Source: Tetmemena sp. SeJ-2015
Taxonomy: Eukaryota; Ciliophora; Spirotrichea; Sporadotrichida; Oxytrichidae
Length of the DNA: 37,688 bases
Reading direction: 5' to 3'
NCBI GenBank assembly: GCA_027382625.1
Contig: JAJKFJ010022854.1
Span: 1-37,688, forward strand
Shown here piece by piece: positions 23,565 to 32,730 of this stretch. Position numbers and translations under genes: made by a program. Under the pieces are notes generated by a model, which was not told the DNA's origin, ran no database searches, and worked only from the letters and a program-made list of their open reading frames with translations. Every line of letters begins with the position of its first letter. The stretch's first letter is position 1.

Positions 23565-24052
23565 CTTGCACAAATTTAAACCCCAAAGCGAAAATTATAT
23601 CTTTGTAATTCATAATGAGGGGCAATCTTTTCTTAAAAGACTTGTAAATGCTATAATTTTTAAATTAGGGTTTAAGATTTAAGTATTAAAGATATTTGTA
23701 GAGGGGTTGCTAAACCTTAAATAGCCTAATTAATTGGGCTTCTAACCTGCAATAAACAATCAGCAAAATCAATTTGCGAAGTTCTTAGCAGTCGACTTCC
23801 AGTCTCTACTATAGTTGAAAAAGCAAATTAATTTCTTCGAGCTATAAATTCTGATAAGTGAATTTATCCATAATATTCATGCGAGATAATCTGAGTTATA
23901 AAATTAAGTTCATTTTCAGCTCATCCCTTTTACTGTTGAGTTTTCTTCTTTTTTTTGTTTTTGTTTGGATATATGGTTTTAACATTCAATTAGTTAGTAA
24001 GGGTTTGATCAATTAACTTGACCATTCTAAGTCATTTGAGTAATAGTTAAGC
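23565..24052. other. AT-rich intergenic, BCS1 5' flank and channel 3' flank
   Basis: 488 bp between two minus-strand genes. It includes T-rich runs near 23.94 kb. No RNA gene or repeat seen. Confidence 0.5.
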
Positions 24053-27000
24053 TCATTGGAAGGGTGCTCCTGAGCTTGAAGGGTCATCACGAGGGTCTCT
24101 TCTAGTAACTCTCGCAGACTGTCTCACCTTCTTGCCCGGAATAACAACCACAGAGGTCTTCAACTTCTGACCTAGGACGTTTGCGATTCCAGCCCTGGAG
24201 GCAACACCTTAGATTCCACCAGCTGCGCCAGTCAAGATACTGCTCATCATTCCACTCAGTCTGCTTGATCTGCCATCGCTGTCATGTGTCTGATGCATAG
24301 CGCCTAGTAGACCTCCGAACATGCCACTTATTTGACTTCCAGGTCTTCCTGATTCAGCTTGTCTTTTAACCAAGCAAACAACTTATAATGATGTTGAGTC
24401 TTGTGGAGGCAGCAGCTGCGGCTTGAGGATCAACCTTGCGCTGGAACTTCTTGAACTTAGCCTCTGCTCTGAGTTAATCCTCATTCAGGTTAGATTCAAA
24501 CTTAAGCTTTACGCTTTCAATAGCGGCAGTCATAGATTTGACCAACTCTTTCGCTACTTTGTCCACTATGGTTGTCCTCTGCACTGTGGTCCTGTGTAAC
24601 TGAGAGATCACTATCTCCCAAGAATCGTGGATAGTCTCATTCGCATCAAGGAAAAACACATGTAGAAATAAAAGTGCTTGTGTAAGCATCAATCTTGGCA
24701 ATGTAGAGATAGGAACCCTTTTAATCATGTGTGTCCATATCACCAGAAGAAACCAGGAACTCCTTTTCGATAATGAGATCGGCGAAGTTCTTGTACAACT
24801 CGTTTTGAGAAGTGTCTTCCAATCTTGCGTAGGTGTCTGAGATAACTGCGATAAGCAACTTTCATCATCTTCTATATAACTCTACTAAAGATTAAAGCAA
24901 GTTAAGCATGACGACGCAGAGGAAGAGAGTAGACATGATGAAGAGAGTCATGATGATAGCTGTGTCAGTTTAGCCGAGGGCACCAGTGTCCCAGTCTCCA
25001 AGCGCAATACGATAGGTGAACAGCAGTGACTCAGAGAAGGAATTAATGAACCTGTCCTCCGCTACGTTGTTGTTCGAAATGATATACATAGACTGAGAGA
25101 AGACAATTTTCAAGTCTATCTATCTTTACCTCTATGGTTTATAAGAGAAGGTGACGAGAGAGATGGTGAAGACTGCCAAGAAAATACGCATGTCTGCTAT
25201 GACAGCCACGATCATACTGATGAACTTACTGGACTGGCGGTTGATACGCAGGAAGTAGAGGCACTTGATCCACATGAAGAAAACTGAGATTGCGTTGATG
25301 GCTCGCTCAGTCGTGGGGAAATTCAATACGTACTCCACCACCATAGAGCAGGTCATGAAGAACAAGGGAATCAAGTCGATGTAGTTCCAAGGGGAGAATA
25401 AATAGAAGAATTTATTGCTTCTTGGGGATGTGAAGTACTTAGTGAATCCTTGGATTGTGAACTGCCTGAAGTTGAGGAGCAGGAAGTAACTTGCCAGGGA
25501 GAGAATGATGATCTTGACTAGCTGCTTTTAGTTTTGGACCCAGAAGTCTGGATTACGGATGTCCCAGCCCATTTCTTGAGCTGGCTGGCCATCAGGGGCA
25601 CTACTCTCTTGGTCCTGAAGGTCCTCGAAGATGTAAACTGCGTAGTAGATGAAACTGAAGTGCATCACAAGGAAAGGGTAGAGGAGCTTGCTCACCATTC
25701 AAGATCTCTTAAAAGAAGTTTCTAAGAGTATATCACTAATCCTAATTGCAGCTTTGACAATTGGCCATTTGAGTTCTATGATAGCTCTGATAGATGCGCT
25801 TGTGAACAAGTCTATATTTTCAGTTTCTGACAGCACTCGCAAATTTATAATCTCTATGCTTTTAAAATGTCCTATAGTTTTATATACTCGTAGGAGCTTA
25901 TCAGCGTTCTTGTTTTTGAACTTCTGCATGTTGGGGAGGTCAAGCACGCTCATGTTGAGAGGCATCTCAATCACCTCTTCATTGAACATCTGCTCAGGGA
26001 GGGAGGTGTCCAGCTTCTCGTCCCAGATGTGGTTGGAGGCCATCATGAACTCGCAGTCGGGCAGGGGCTCGATCTTGCCCCTGGTGTACTTCTTAATCCA
26101 GTCAGTGGTCTGCTGCCTCTTCTCGAAGTAGTAGCCCAGCGCCTGAGGGACCTGGTCCACCAGGAAGGGCAGTCTGTCTATCATGAAGCGAGAGTGGTGG
26201 TCGAAGTCAGTATCTCAATATATATAAATTTATAAATTGCGATTATTTTGATGATCTGCAAGTACCGTTACTATTCTGTCTGTGAATCTTGTGTTGTTCA
26301 TCTTAATTGAGATGTGCAAATGGAAAATAGACCTCTCATTAATTATTGTTTATAGCAAAGGAGTCTGTCCTTGCAGGTTAGGCAAGAAGGGGATGTCGTT
26401 GATGGTGAGGTCCTCCTCGATCTTCTTCTGGTACTTGGCTCCAATCTTTTGCTGAGGCACCTCGTTGATGATCTTAAGGAAGTACTCCAACTCCTCGAAG
26501 TTGTCGTTCAGGTAGTGGAGGATCGTCTCCTAGTTGGGCAGGATGGTGAAGGTGAGTTGATTCACGAAGCTCTTTTTCAAACTGAGGATGGAGAGCTTCT
26601 TAGCCCTGATCTGCTCAATAACCTTCCAAGCCAGGTAGGAGAAGTTCATCTCCCTGCGGAAGCAGTCCACGATGAAGTAGTTGAAGTTGCCGATGTTGGC
26701 ATCTGGGTACTCCACAAGAGTGACCTGCTTCTCGTTCTCTACTGTGTCTAGCAAGTATTCATTCAGCATCAAGCCTCTCTTCACAATAGTAGGTAAGAAA
26801 TGAAGCAAGTTAATATTTTGTGTCTAGTTGTTCTGATCTGAAGTAGTTTGTAGCCCTTGATTTAGGAGCTGAGGTCCTTCCTGAAGTTGAAGCTGTCGAT
26901 GAGGAGACGGCGAATGAGTTCTTTGCGACTGTAGTAACAGTTGGCAATTTCTTTGAGTGAGAATAGTGTCTTCCTCTTCTTCTTAGTCTGTACAATCTCA

Positions 27001-30000
27001 AAGACCTTCTCGATACCTCTGAAAGTCAGGTAGACTATCTTATCGTTGTCATGGAAGTAGATCATAGGGTGGGTCACCTTCTTCTGGAACATAAGGTGGT
27101 CCACGATGTGCATGCGAACCATCTCCATATTCATGATTGTGTTGTTGAGAATCACTGAGTTGGTCTCTGCATCGATGTACATGCGATACTGGAAGTTGGG
27201 TGAGAAATAAGTTGGCTTGCCCACTTGCATTTGGGGTTCGTAGAAAGTGTTATCAAACTTGAGGTTCTTGAAACGACAAGCCTGAGAGGTACCTGCAATT
27301 GTCTGCAGAATGAAGAACTTGGTGCATTCGTCGTCCATCATAATCACGTAAGGGTAAGATGCATACAGAGTCTGCCCAATCTTCAAATCGCACAGGAATC
27401 TACACACCTCAAGTAAGATTAAGTGAGCATATATTTAACCTCCCTGATGTTTCCACTGTCATCTATATCGATTAGTGAGAAGAGTTGCTTGTTAGGGTGC
27501 TGCACTCTCGCTTTGTACTCTTCCTCGTATTCTTCACTGTGTTAATTTTTACCAGACCCAGATGCTGAAACGCTTTCATCGTGCTACTGCTCAAAGGTCT
27601 AGTCTCGAACCTGCTTGAGAAGTGTGCAGCCATTCCAGTCAGAATGCTTCTTGAATCCTCTCAAGTCAATAGAGTTAAACTCTCTGCTAGCTATAACCTT
27701 TCCTGTGTTAAGATCCCAGCTGACCACTATGTTGGGTTGCTTGAAGGCGTAGAGCTTGTTATTAGTCTGCTTCCAGAAGACGAAGTTGTGCTCGAAGTTG
27801 AGTGTTGACATCAAGTCGATAGAGTAGTTGTTCACGTTAGGTGTGATACTCAGTTTGAAGGGGGAAGTGAAGCAGGCAAAGCGATTTGTCATCTAGCAAT
27901 AGTCTAACTTATTTACGAAGGCTCCCTTGCAGTCATAAAGTTTAGAATATACGGAGACCATTATATAGGATGAGGTTTGGTGGGTAGCTTTGTGATATCG
28001 AAGGTTTTCTAGATCTTGAGGTTAGCATAGCGGAATACGTTATTCTTGTCTTTATAGTAGACTGAATCATCACTGGTCATGAAGAACTCCTTGAGTGAGC
28101 TCTTGAAGTTCATCTCAACTGTGGCCTGGGACTTCTTCTTTAGATTCCATATCACTAAGTTGCCATCCACGATGTAGTAGAGCTTATTTTTGAAGTAGAA
28201 AAAGTTGACGTTGATGAGTTGTGTGTACTCCTCCTTGGGCACCCAATTTTCAACTCTCATCATCACAAACTTCTGCAGTTCATCAGGATCCAAACATTTA
28301 ATCTTAAAGGGAGATATTTCATCTTTATCTTAAATAGGTTTTTTGATTGTCTGGAGTGCTCTATTGAGTAGAAGCTGAGTCTCTTGAGGTGCTGCTCATA
28401 TATCACTAGTAGATCACTAGCAGATTGATTGTTAAGTTTGAAAGTTTAAAAATCCACCCGCTTGGGCAAAAAGTTTTATGACTAAAAACCCTGGGTCAAA
28501 ATTCCTTAAAATTTTTCCAATTCTCCAACAAAACCCAGGAAAATCCCTACTTTTCTTTAGTTAGGATTGGTATCTGCACCATTGGGGAAAGGGAAACCTG
28601 GCTTGGAAAAAGTAGTCCCCAATTGCGATTAGAGCATTTATATTCCGTTTGTTTTTTCAAATTAAAACTTTCTTTTCCAAAAAACATCGCCCTTGAAGGG
28701 GTTATTTGCTTTTTAAAGCAACCTCTTCAGAACTTCGTCAGAGACTACATCCAAAACATTCCTTAGAAAAATCTTGCCCTTTTTATCTGCACCCAAGCCC
28801 GTTTTGTAGATAAAGTCTTGAGAAGATTTTAAAACAAAGTTCTCTTTCTTTTAAAAAATAATTAGTAATTTTAAATTGTTTTGTTAAGTTACAAGGAGTT
28901 TCCATATTTGGTGTTGAAAACACTGAAAGAAGGACTCCTACTTTATGTGTTTTTTAAACAAAACCAATATCGGGCCTCCCTTGCTAAACTTAAAATTTTT
29001 AAAACAATGAAGAATTTTTTTTACCAAAAATCTATCTCGACTTTGTGCTATACAAGGGCAAGAAAGGAGGCTGAAGTACCAAGTGCAGAAGTCTTTGAAA
29101 AAGCATAATCTTCAAGGGGGATTGAAGCCATTGAGAACTACGATTTATCTCTAGCTGTGGAGACTCTGCCCAAATTACTAGGTGCAGAGCAGCGCTACCT
29201 AATCAAGCAGATTTCTTTGAAATAAGATTTAATCGCTATCAGAAACATTGATATAGCAGTTTTAGATTGTAACTTTAACTTCAAATGCACCCATGATCTA
29301 CTAAAAAGAATTCAAATTTTGCACCCCAATAGTGGGGTTTTCTCAAAAATTGCTGCTAGTTCATTCAAGTTAAGCAGGTAGATATTTTCTTGTTCTCCAA
29401 TTTAAATGATCCTGACTGCATGAAGTATCTCTCCAAAGCCCATGCCTATCTCCATCTTATCAAAGCGGAATTTCTCAAAGATCTTGAAGACAGTGAACTT
29501 TCTGAGCTTCACGGGCAGCAGCTTGTAGACTATAATTTTTGTGTCGCACTCGCAGATCATGTTAATCTCCTTGTTCTGGAAGCCTTCGAAGCCCACGTCT
29601 AAAATCTGGAGGAACTCTGGCTGCTCTCCTTCCAAGTTCGAGAACACATTTCTGAATTGAGTCTTGCATTTAAATATTAAGTTAAAGTATAGTAGTTATG
29701 AGAGTCTTGAGGGGAGTAGGCATAAGGTTTTGAGAGCCCTTATCCTCATTGAGCTTCTTTCTCTTCTCCTCTAGCTCGTCCACGATTTGTGTCTGATTGA
29801 CTGCATCGCTGCCTCTTACTTCAGTGCTCCTGTTATTACAAACTAGTAACCTCCTTTTAAGATCACATCTACCAAACTCTTCTAGCAATAATCTACTGGT
29901 TGGAGTCATCCCCGCCCTCTGCAACTGGTTCCTTATTCTCCTCAAACTTGAATGGCGCCCACATGATCTTGTCGTGTGAAGCAGCAAGCATCATCTTGTT

Positions 30001-31051
30001 GTCTGCGAAGAGTTGGATCTCGTGTGAGCCGTCCACTGAGTTGCGGTTGAAGAGTGGGTGCCTGATCTTGTTAAACACCTCCTGGAAGAAGTTGACGATG
30101 TAGATCCACTCGCACTCCTCAGTCATGCCCTGGAGTGAGTACACGTATCGCTGCTTGTAGAGGAAGAAGCGGTTTGGCTTGGCCTTGTGAACAGTCTGGA
30201 AGAGTTTGCGCTTCTTCACCCACTGCTGCACGATGTAGTTTCCTCCGTAGAATCTGGCTAAGTTCTCATCCATGATGCGCAACACCACGATCACGTACTC
30301 ATCGTCCACTGAGGAGGTTGGGTACAGGTGGCTGTCCACGTGCTGGTAAATCTAACCTAGATATCAAAGAGTAAGTTTTAATGCTTTGCGAAGGATGCAT
30401 TTATAAATGGTGTAGTTAGTAATTAAATAGCCTGAATCTTAGTAAAGATAATCAATAATCGGTGTTATCAAAGATATGTGTTTGCAATTAAAGAGAGGCT
30501 AAATTTGAAAAGTGTGATGATAAGATAGCGGGAATCTGGAACTTACCTGAGGTATCTACAGTGAGAGTAGTTTGGTCTATGAACTCAGCTGGTGTTTTGT
30601 AAGTAGGGGCGCTATTGACTCTATCTTGAAGCTTCTAGTGTGCCTACTTCTCTTTCTCTTGCTTTAAAGAAATTCGTTTTAAATGAGTTTGCTTTGAAAG
30701 CTCTACGATTGCATTTGGATCTTGATGTAGGTGTGGGACGGGCTTAGGGTCTTTGCTTGGGTAGATTTTGCTATTCTCAGTGACCACAGTTCCAATTTTA
30801 AGGAGTCCTTCTCCCCCGTTATCACTCAAACTAATAACAAACCTATACATTATAAGCGATAAGTGACAATTTGTTAATAGCCAGCAAGCCGTCATTTACT
30901 ATCTCTACGGGTGGGAATTCATTATCCCCTCCTCGATAGTTGCGAGAGTAGACGTCAACTCCCCCTCTGATTTCCTTTTCCAAGTCTTGATGGAGTAAAC
31001 AATATGCATAAATTGACTTTATGTTTTAAGTAAAGGTTCTCTTTGAGACAT
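24053..31051 (-). CDS. large six-TM cation channel (TRP/polycystin-like) with N-terminal beta-propeller-like region
   Basis: The start ATG at 31051 (MSQREPLLKTQSQF) gives a soluble N-terminus with KQEKEKQAHQKLQDRVNSAP. After a 190-nt intron come propeller-like blades: VIVVLRIMDENLARFYGGNY, IQLFADNKMMLAASHDKIMW, FFYFKNKLYYIVDGNLVIWN, FKQPNIVVSWDLNTGKVIAS and MYIDAETNSVILNNTIMNM (30.3-26.9 kb). A linker (LLNEYLLD, DDNFEELEYFLKIINEV) leads to membrane segments: FLVMHFSFIYYAVYIFEDL, IIILSLASYFLLLNFRQF, IDLIPLFFMTCSMVVEYVL and FISMIVAVIADMRIFLAVF. A pore region FTYRIALGDWDTG and S6 MSTLFLCVVMLNLLIAVISD follow (~25.0-24.85 kb). The cytosolic tail ends at TGA 24053-24055. LGDWDTG plus the S6 ending is typical of TRP-like and related ion-transport domains. 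Selectivity cannot be deduced. At least thirteen IESs break it; each resolved join keeps one reading frame. Confidence 0.88.
24366..24402 (-). other. IES, 37 nt, pointer AAGAC (channel gene)
   Basis: AAGAC (minus) at 24398-24402 and 24361-24365. Deletion joins DPQAAAAASTR to QAESGRPGSQISGM. Confidence 0.8.
24650..24692 (-). other. IES, 43 nt, pointer TTGATGC (channel gene)
   Basis: TTGATGC (minus) at 24686-24692 and 24643-24649. Deletion removes two TGAs and joins GSYLYIAKIDA to NETIHDSWEIVISQLH. Confidence 0.9.
24859..24900 (-). other. IES, 42 nt, pointer TTGCTT (channel gene)
   Basis: TTGCTT (minus) at 24895-24900 and 24853-24858. Deletion rebuilds the S6 sequence CVVMLNLLIAVISDTYARLE. 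Confidence 0.9.
25102..25149 (-). other. IES, 48 nt, pointer TTCTCT (channel gene)
   Basis: TTCTCT (minus) at 25144-25149 and 25096-25101. In frame and readable. Deletion gives FTISLVTFSQSMYIISNN between S5 and the pore, without the polar Q/R insert. Confidence 0.7.
25690..25899 (-). other. IES, 210 nt, pointer AAGCTCCT (channel gene)
   Basis: AAGCTCCT (minus) at 25892-25899 and 25682-25689. Deletion joins KNKNADKLL to YPFLVMHFSFIYYAVY. The long open frame across it belongs to the insert. Confidence 0.88.
26216..26257 (-). other. IES, 42 nt, pointer AGAT (channel gene)
   Basis: AGAT (minus) at 26254-26257 and 26212-26215. Deletion removes a TGA and joins TDRIVTVLAD to TDFDHHSRFMIDRLP. Confidence 0.75.
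26791..26828 (-). other. IES, 38 nt, pointer ACTA (channel gene)
   Basis: ACTA (minus) at 26825-26828 and 26787-26790. Deletion joins GYKLLQIRTT to IVKRGLMLNEYLLD. Confidence 0.75.
27411..27442 (-). other. IES, 32 nt, pointer GAGGT (channel gene)
   Basis: GAGGT (minus) at 27438-27442 and 27406-27410. Deletion joins DIDDSGNIREV to CRFLCDLKIGQTLYAS. Confidence 0.85.
27946..27968 (-). other. IES, 23 nt, pointer CTA (channel gene)
   Basis: CTA (minus) at 27966-27968 and 27943-27945. Deletion joins ITKLPTKPHP to KLYDCKGAFVNKLDYCQ in the propeller region. Confidence 0.7.
28336..29407 (-). other. large IES, 1072 nt, pointer ATTTAA (channel gene)
   Basis: ATTTAA (minus) at 29402-29407 and 28330-28335. 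Deletion joins GFGEILHAVRII to QDKDEISPFKIKCLDPDELQ in frame. The interior differs from other inserts: 28.44-28.85 kb is less AT-rich, and both strands carry open frames of roughly 180-190 codons (TGA stop only). It holds no recognisable transposase, no C4A4 repeat and no long terminal repeat. Confidence 0.8.
29667..29709 (-). other. IES, 43 nt, pointer CAAGACTC (channel gene)
   Basis: CAAGACTC (minus) at 29702-29709 and 29659-29666. Deletion joins NLMPTPLKT to QFRNVFSNLEGEQPE. Confidence 0.9.
29835..29901 (-). other. IES, 67 nt, pointer AAC (channel gene)
   Basis: AAC (minus) at 29899-29901 and 29832-29834. Deletion removes a TGA and joins AEGGDDSN to RSTEVRGSDAVNQTQ. Confidence 0.7.
30357..30546 (-). 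other. intron, 190 nt, GTAAGT...CTAG (channel gene)
   Basis: The donor GTAAGT is complementary to 30541-30546 and the acceptor CTAG is at 30357-30360. The phase-1 join gives TLTVDTSG then QIYQHVDSHLYPTSSV. Consensus ends and AT-rich interior favour an intron over an IES. Confidence 0.8.
30993..31006 (-). other. very short IES, 14 nt, pointer CAT (channel gene)
   Basis: CAT (minus) at 31004-31006 and 30990-30992. Deletion joins LLKTQSQFMH to QDLEKEIRGGVDVYSRNY, linking the start codon to the rest. A three-base pointer makes this the least certain of the short ones. Confidence 0.55.
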
Positions 31052-31476
31052 TATAGCTTTCGCTTTTTAAGATTAATATTATCAACTACTCACATGTGCT
31101 CTAAAAGTATGCCATATGATTCACTCTATGTTTAATGAAATAAATTGAATTTGGTCAATAAAATTACTTCTTTCACGCCTTAATAGAGAAGTTTAGATTT
31201 AAAAGAGAATAGACTTGATATGCTCTCGTTTACTTAAGATTAACAAATTAAATACTTCAGAAGGTGGATTAACAATGCAAGCTTTTAATGATTTGATTTG
31301 ATTTACTCCACTTTATAACCTACCTACATTTTTGGGTTGATGATTATCTTAAATTCACAAATCAGTTATTAAACTTACCTCTCCAACCTAACTTCAAATT
31401 ATTGCAATAATAAAATTAATGTAACACATTTTATCTTCTATTTTAATGTAGGTTCAACAATAATTAATATTATAAA
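31052..31476. promoter_or_regulatory. divergent intergenic between channel gene and MGCC gene
   Basis: 425 bp of AT-rich DNA between outward-facing start codons, so it contains both 5' flanks. No specific element recognised. Confidence 0.4.
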
Positions 31477-31847
31477 ATGGGATGTTGTGAGTCTAAAAAG
31501 GATGGTACAGTTTAGCCAGCTGCTCTCTAAAAAGCACCACAGAGTGCACGCACTAGTAATGATGGATATCTCAAAGAAACTTGGGGAGACTAAGATTTAA
31601 TTATAACTTTAAATGGAATAAATATGTGGGAGAACCTTTGGGGGAGAGCGGGAAGTACCACACGCAAAGTAGCAACATGCATACTGCAAGACCTGACCTA
31701 TATGGCAAGCAATCTGCCACCTCAAATATAAACCCAAACTCCTCATCTAATGCCCCTGATTGGAACTTTAATGGGACTGCACAAGGAAACATAAATTTGG
31801 GGCCCTCAGATAGTCAAAGTAAGTGGCATTCTCTTTGCAAGCTTTGA
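31477..31847 (+). CDS. small MGCC-lipidated hypothetical protein
   Basis: The start ATG at 31477 gives MGCCESKKDGT: glycine 2 followed by two cysteines, a strong signal for N-myristoylation plus palmitoylation and hence membrane attachment. After a 44-nt IES the protein continues EPLGESGKYHTQSSNMHTAR, PDLYGKQSATSNINPNSSSN and APDWNFNGTAQGNINLG, a low-complexity N/S-rich tail of the kind seen in many ciliate MGC proteins. The frame stops at TGA 31845-31847. A GTAAGT at about 31.82 kb could instead start a short intron, extending the protein to a TGA at 31943-31945. I recognise no enzyme domain. It diverges from the channel gene; the neighbour on the other side is convergent. Confidence 0.7.
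31590..31633 (+). other. IES, 44 nt, pointer GGGAGA (MGCC gene)
   Basis: GGGAGA at 31584-31589 and 31628-31633. Deletion joins GYLKETWG to EPLGESGKYHTQSS, replacing an I/L/N-rich read-through frame by the polar tail. Confidence 0.85.
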
Positions 31848-32316
31848 CAAAAGCTTTTTTCAACTCAAAGAGTTCAAAAGCGTTGACTTATAAAGTCAGT
31901 CGACTCTTTGATTATTGTAGCTTTATTTCAGTAAAGCTGCATTGAAGGAGTTGCCTGTTCTTGAACTATCATTATTATTAGTCTTTTTTGGACACTACGT
32001 TTTTTATTCTCTCATCAAGCACTATCCAGCCACTCTCACTCACTCAATAATTCTTCTGCTTCTACTTCTTTCAGTAAAGCTATTAAACTTAGTTCACACC
32101 AATTCTCAAATAATTGGCAAGGAAGAGAGCGAGTCAGCAGAAAGAAAAATGAGGATTGATGAAAAGGAGTGCATATATATTTATTCTCAATTTTAAGCCC
32201 ATTTTATTAATAAGATTTTGACTAATCCATTACCTGTAGCTCATTAAATACTCCTATTTTTAATGTTCTTCATTATTATTAAGCTATTAAGATTAGCCCT
32301 GCTGAAAATCAAGAGT
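31848..32316 (+). other. intergenic with unassigned hydrophobic open frame and two short palindromes
   Basis: A plus-strand frame opens around 31.94 kb and runs to a TGA near 32.52 kb (about 190 codons, TAA/TAG read as Q). It contains hydrophobic runs such as LSLLLVFFGHYVFYSLI and HSIILLLLLLSVKLLNL. It crosses the left arm of the 51-bp inverted repeat. No family recognised; with TGA as the only stop this could be chance. Two small palindromes occur at ~31.886-31.90 kb (TGACTT-AAGTCA) and ~31.92-31.94 kb (AGCTTTA-TAAAGCT). Confidence 0.35.
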
Positions 32317-32719
32317 AGTACTAAAGATAAATAAGTGAAGTGGATCGAAAGTTTGAGAAATAAGATCTTTCTTAAAATAATAAGGCAGTTCCTTGTCTAT
32401 CAGCACATTTTCAGGTTTCAAAGAAAAAGAAGGGGTTTTAAAATATTAACAAATAGAGGAAATAATATTAATATTTAATCAAACTTTACCACCCCATTGG
32501 TTAATTACGATTCCTGATAGAGTAAACCAATCAGGCTGGAATTAATTAATTTTAGATATAGTTAAATTATTAAACAACCAATACTATTAGGCTTTAAAAT
32601 TATTAACCAATCATTATCTTGCTCTCACTATTAAACTAATCAACTTATCAATTAAGAATGACATTTCTGATCTTATTTCTCAAACTTTCGATCCACTTCA
32701 CTTATTTATCTTTAATACT
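32317..32719. repeat. inverted-repeat (fold-back) element, 51-bp arms, ~301-bp spacer
   Basis: Arms at 32317-32367 and 32669-32719 are reverse complements over 51 bases with a single mismatch (32321 against 32715). The core reads GATAAATAAGTGAAGTGGAT. The spacer is AT-rich, with several ACCAAT/ATTGG motifs in both orientations. The right arm ends 11 bp beyond the stop of the minus-strand channel-tail gene. No flanking target duplication is obvious. It could be a MITE-like relic or a germline-limited fold-back. Confidence 0.85.
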
Positions 32720-32730
32720 GGTGAGTGTTT

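Noticed and set aside
28340..28410. An 11-nt insert with pointer ACTCA joining two minus frames
   Set aside because: It only connects frames inside the larger interval. The ATTTAA pair joins two conserved channel-gene segments directly and explains the whole region.
28881..29400. Plus-strand gene inside the large IES
   Set aside because: Open but without recognisable homology, and both strands are open here. With TGA as the only stop such frames arise by chance, so it is kept only as a finding.
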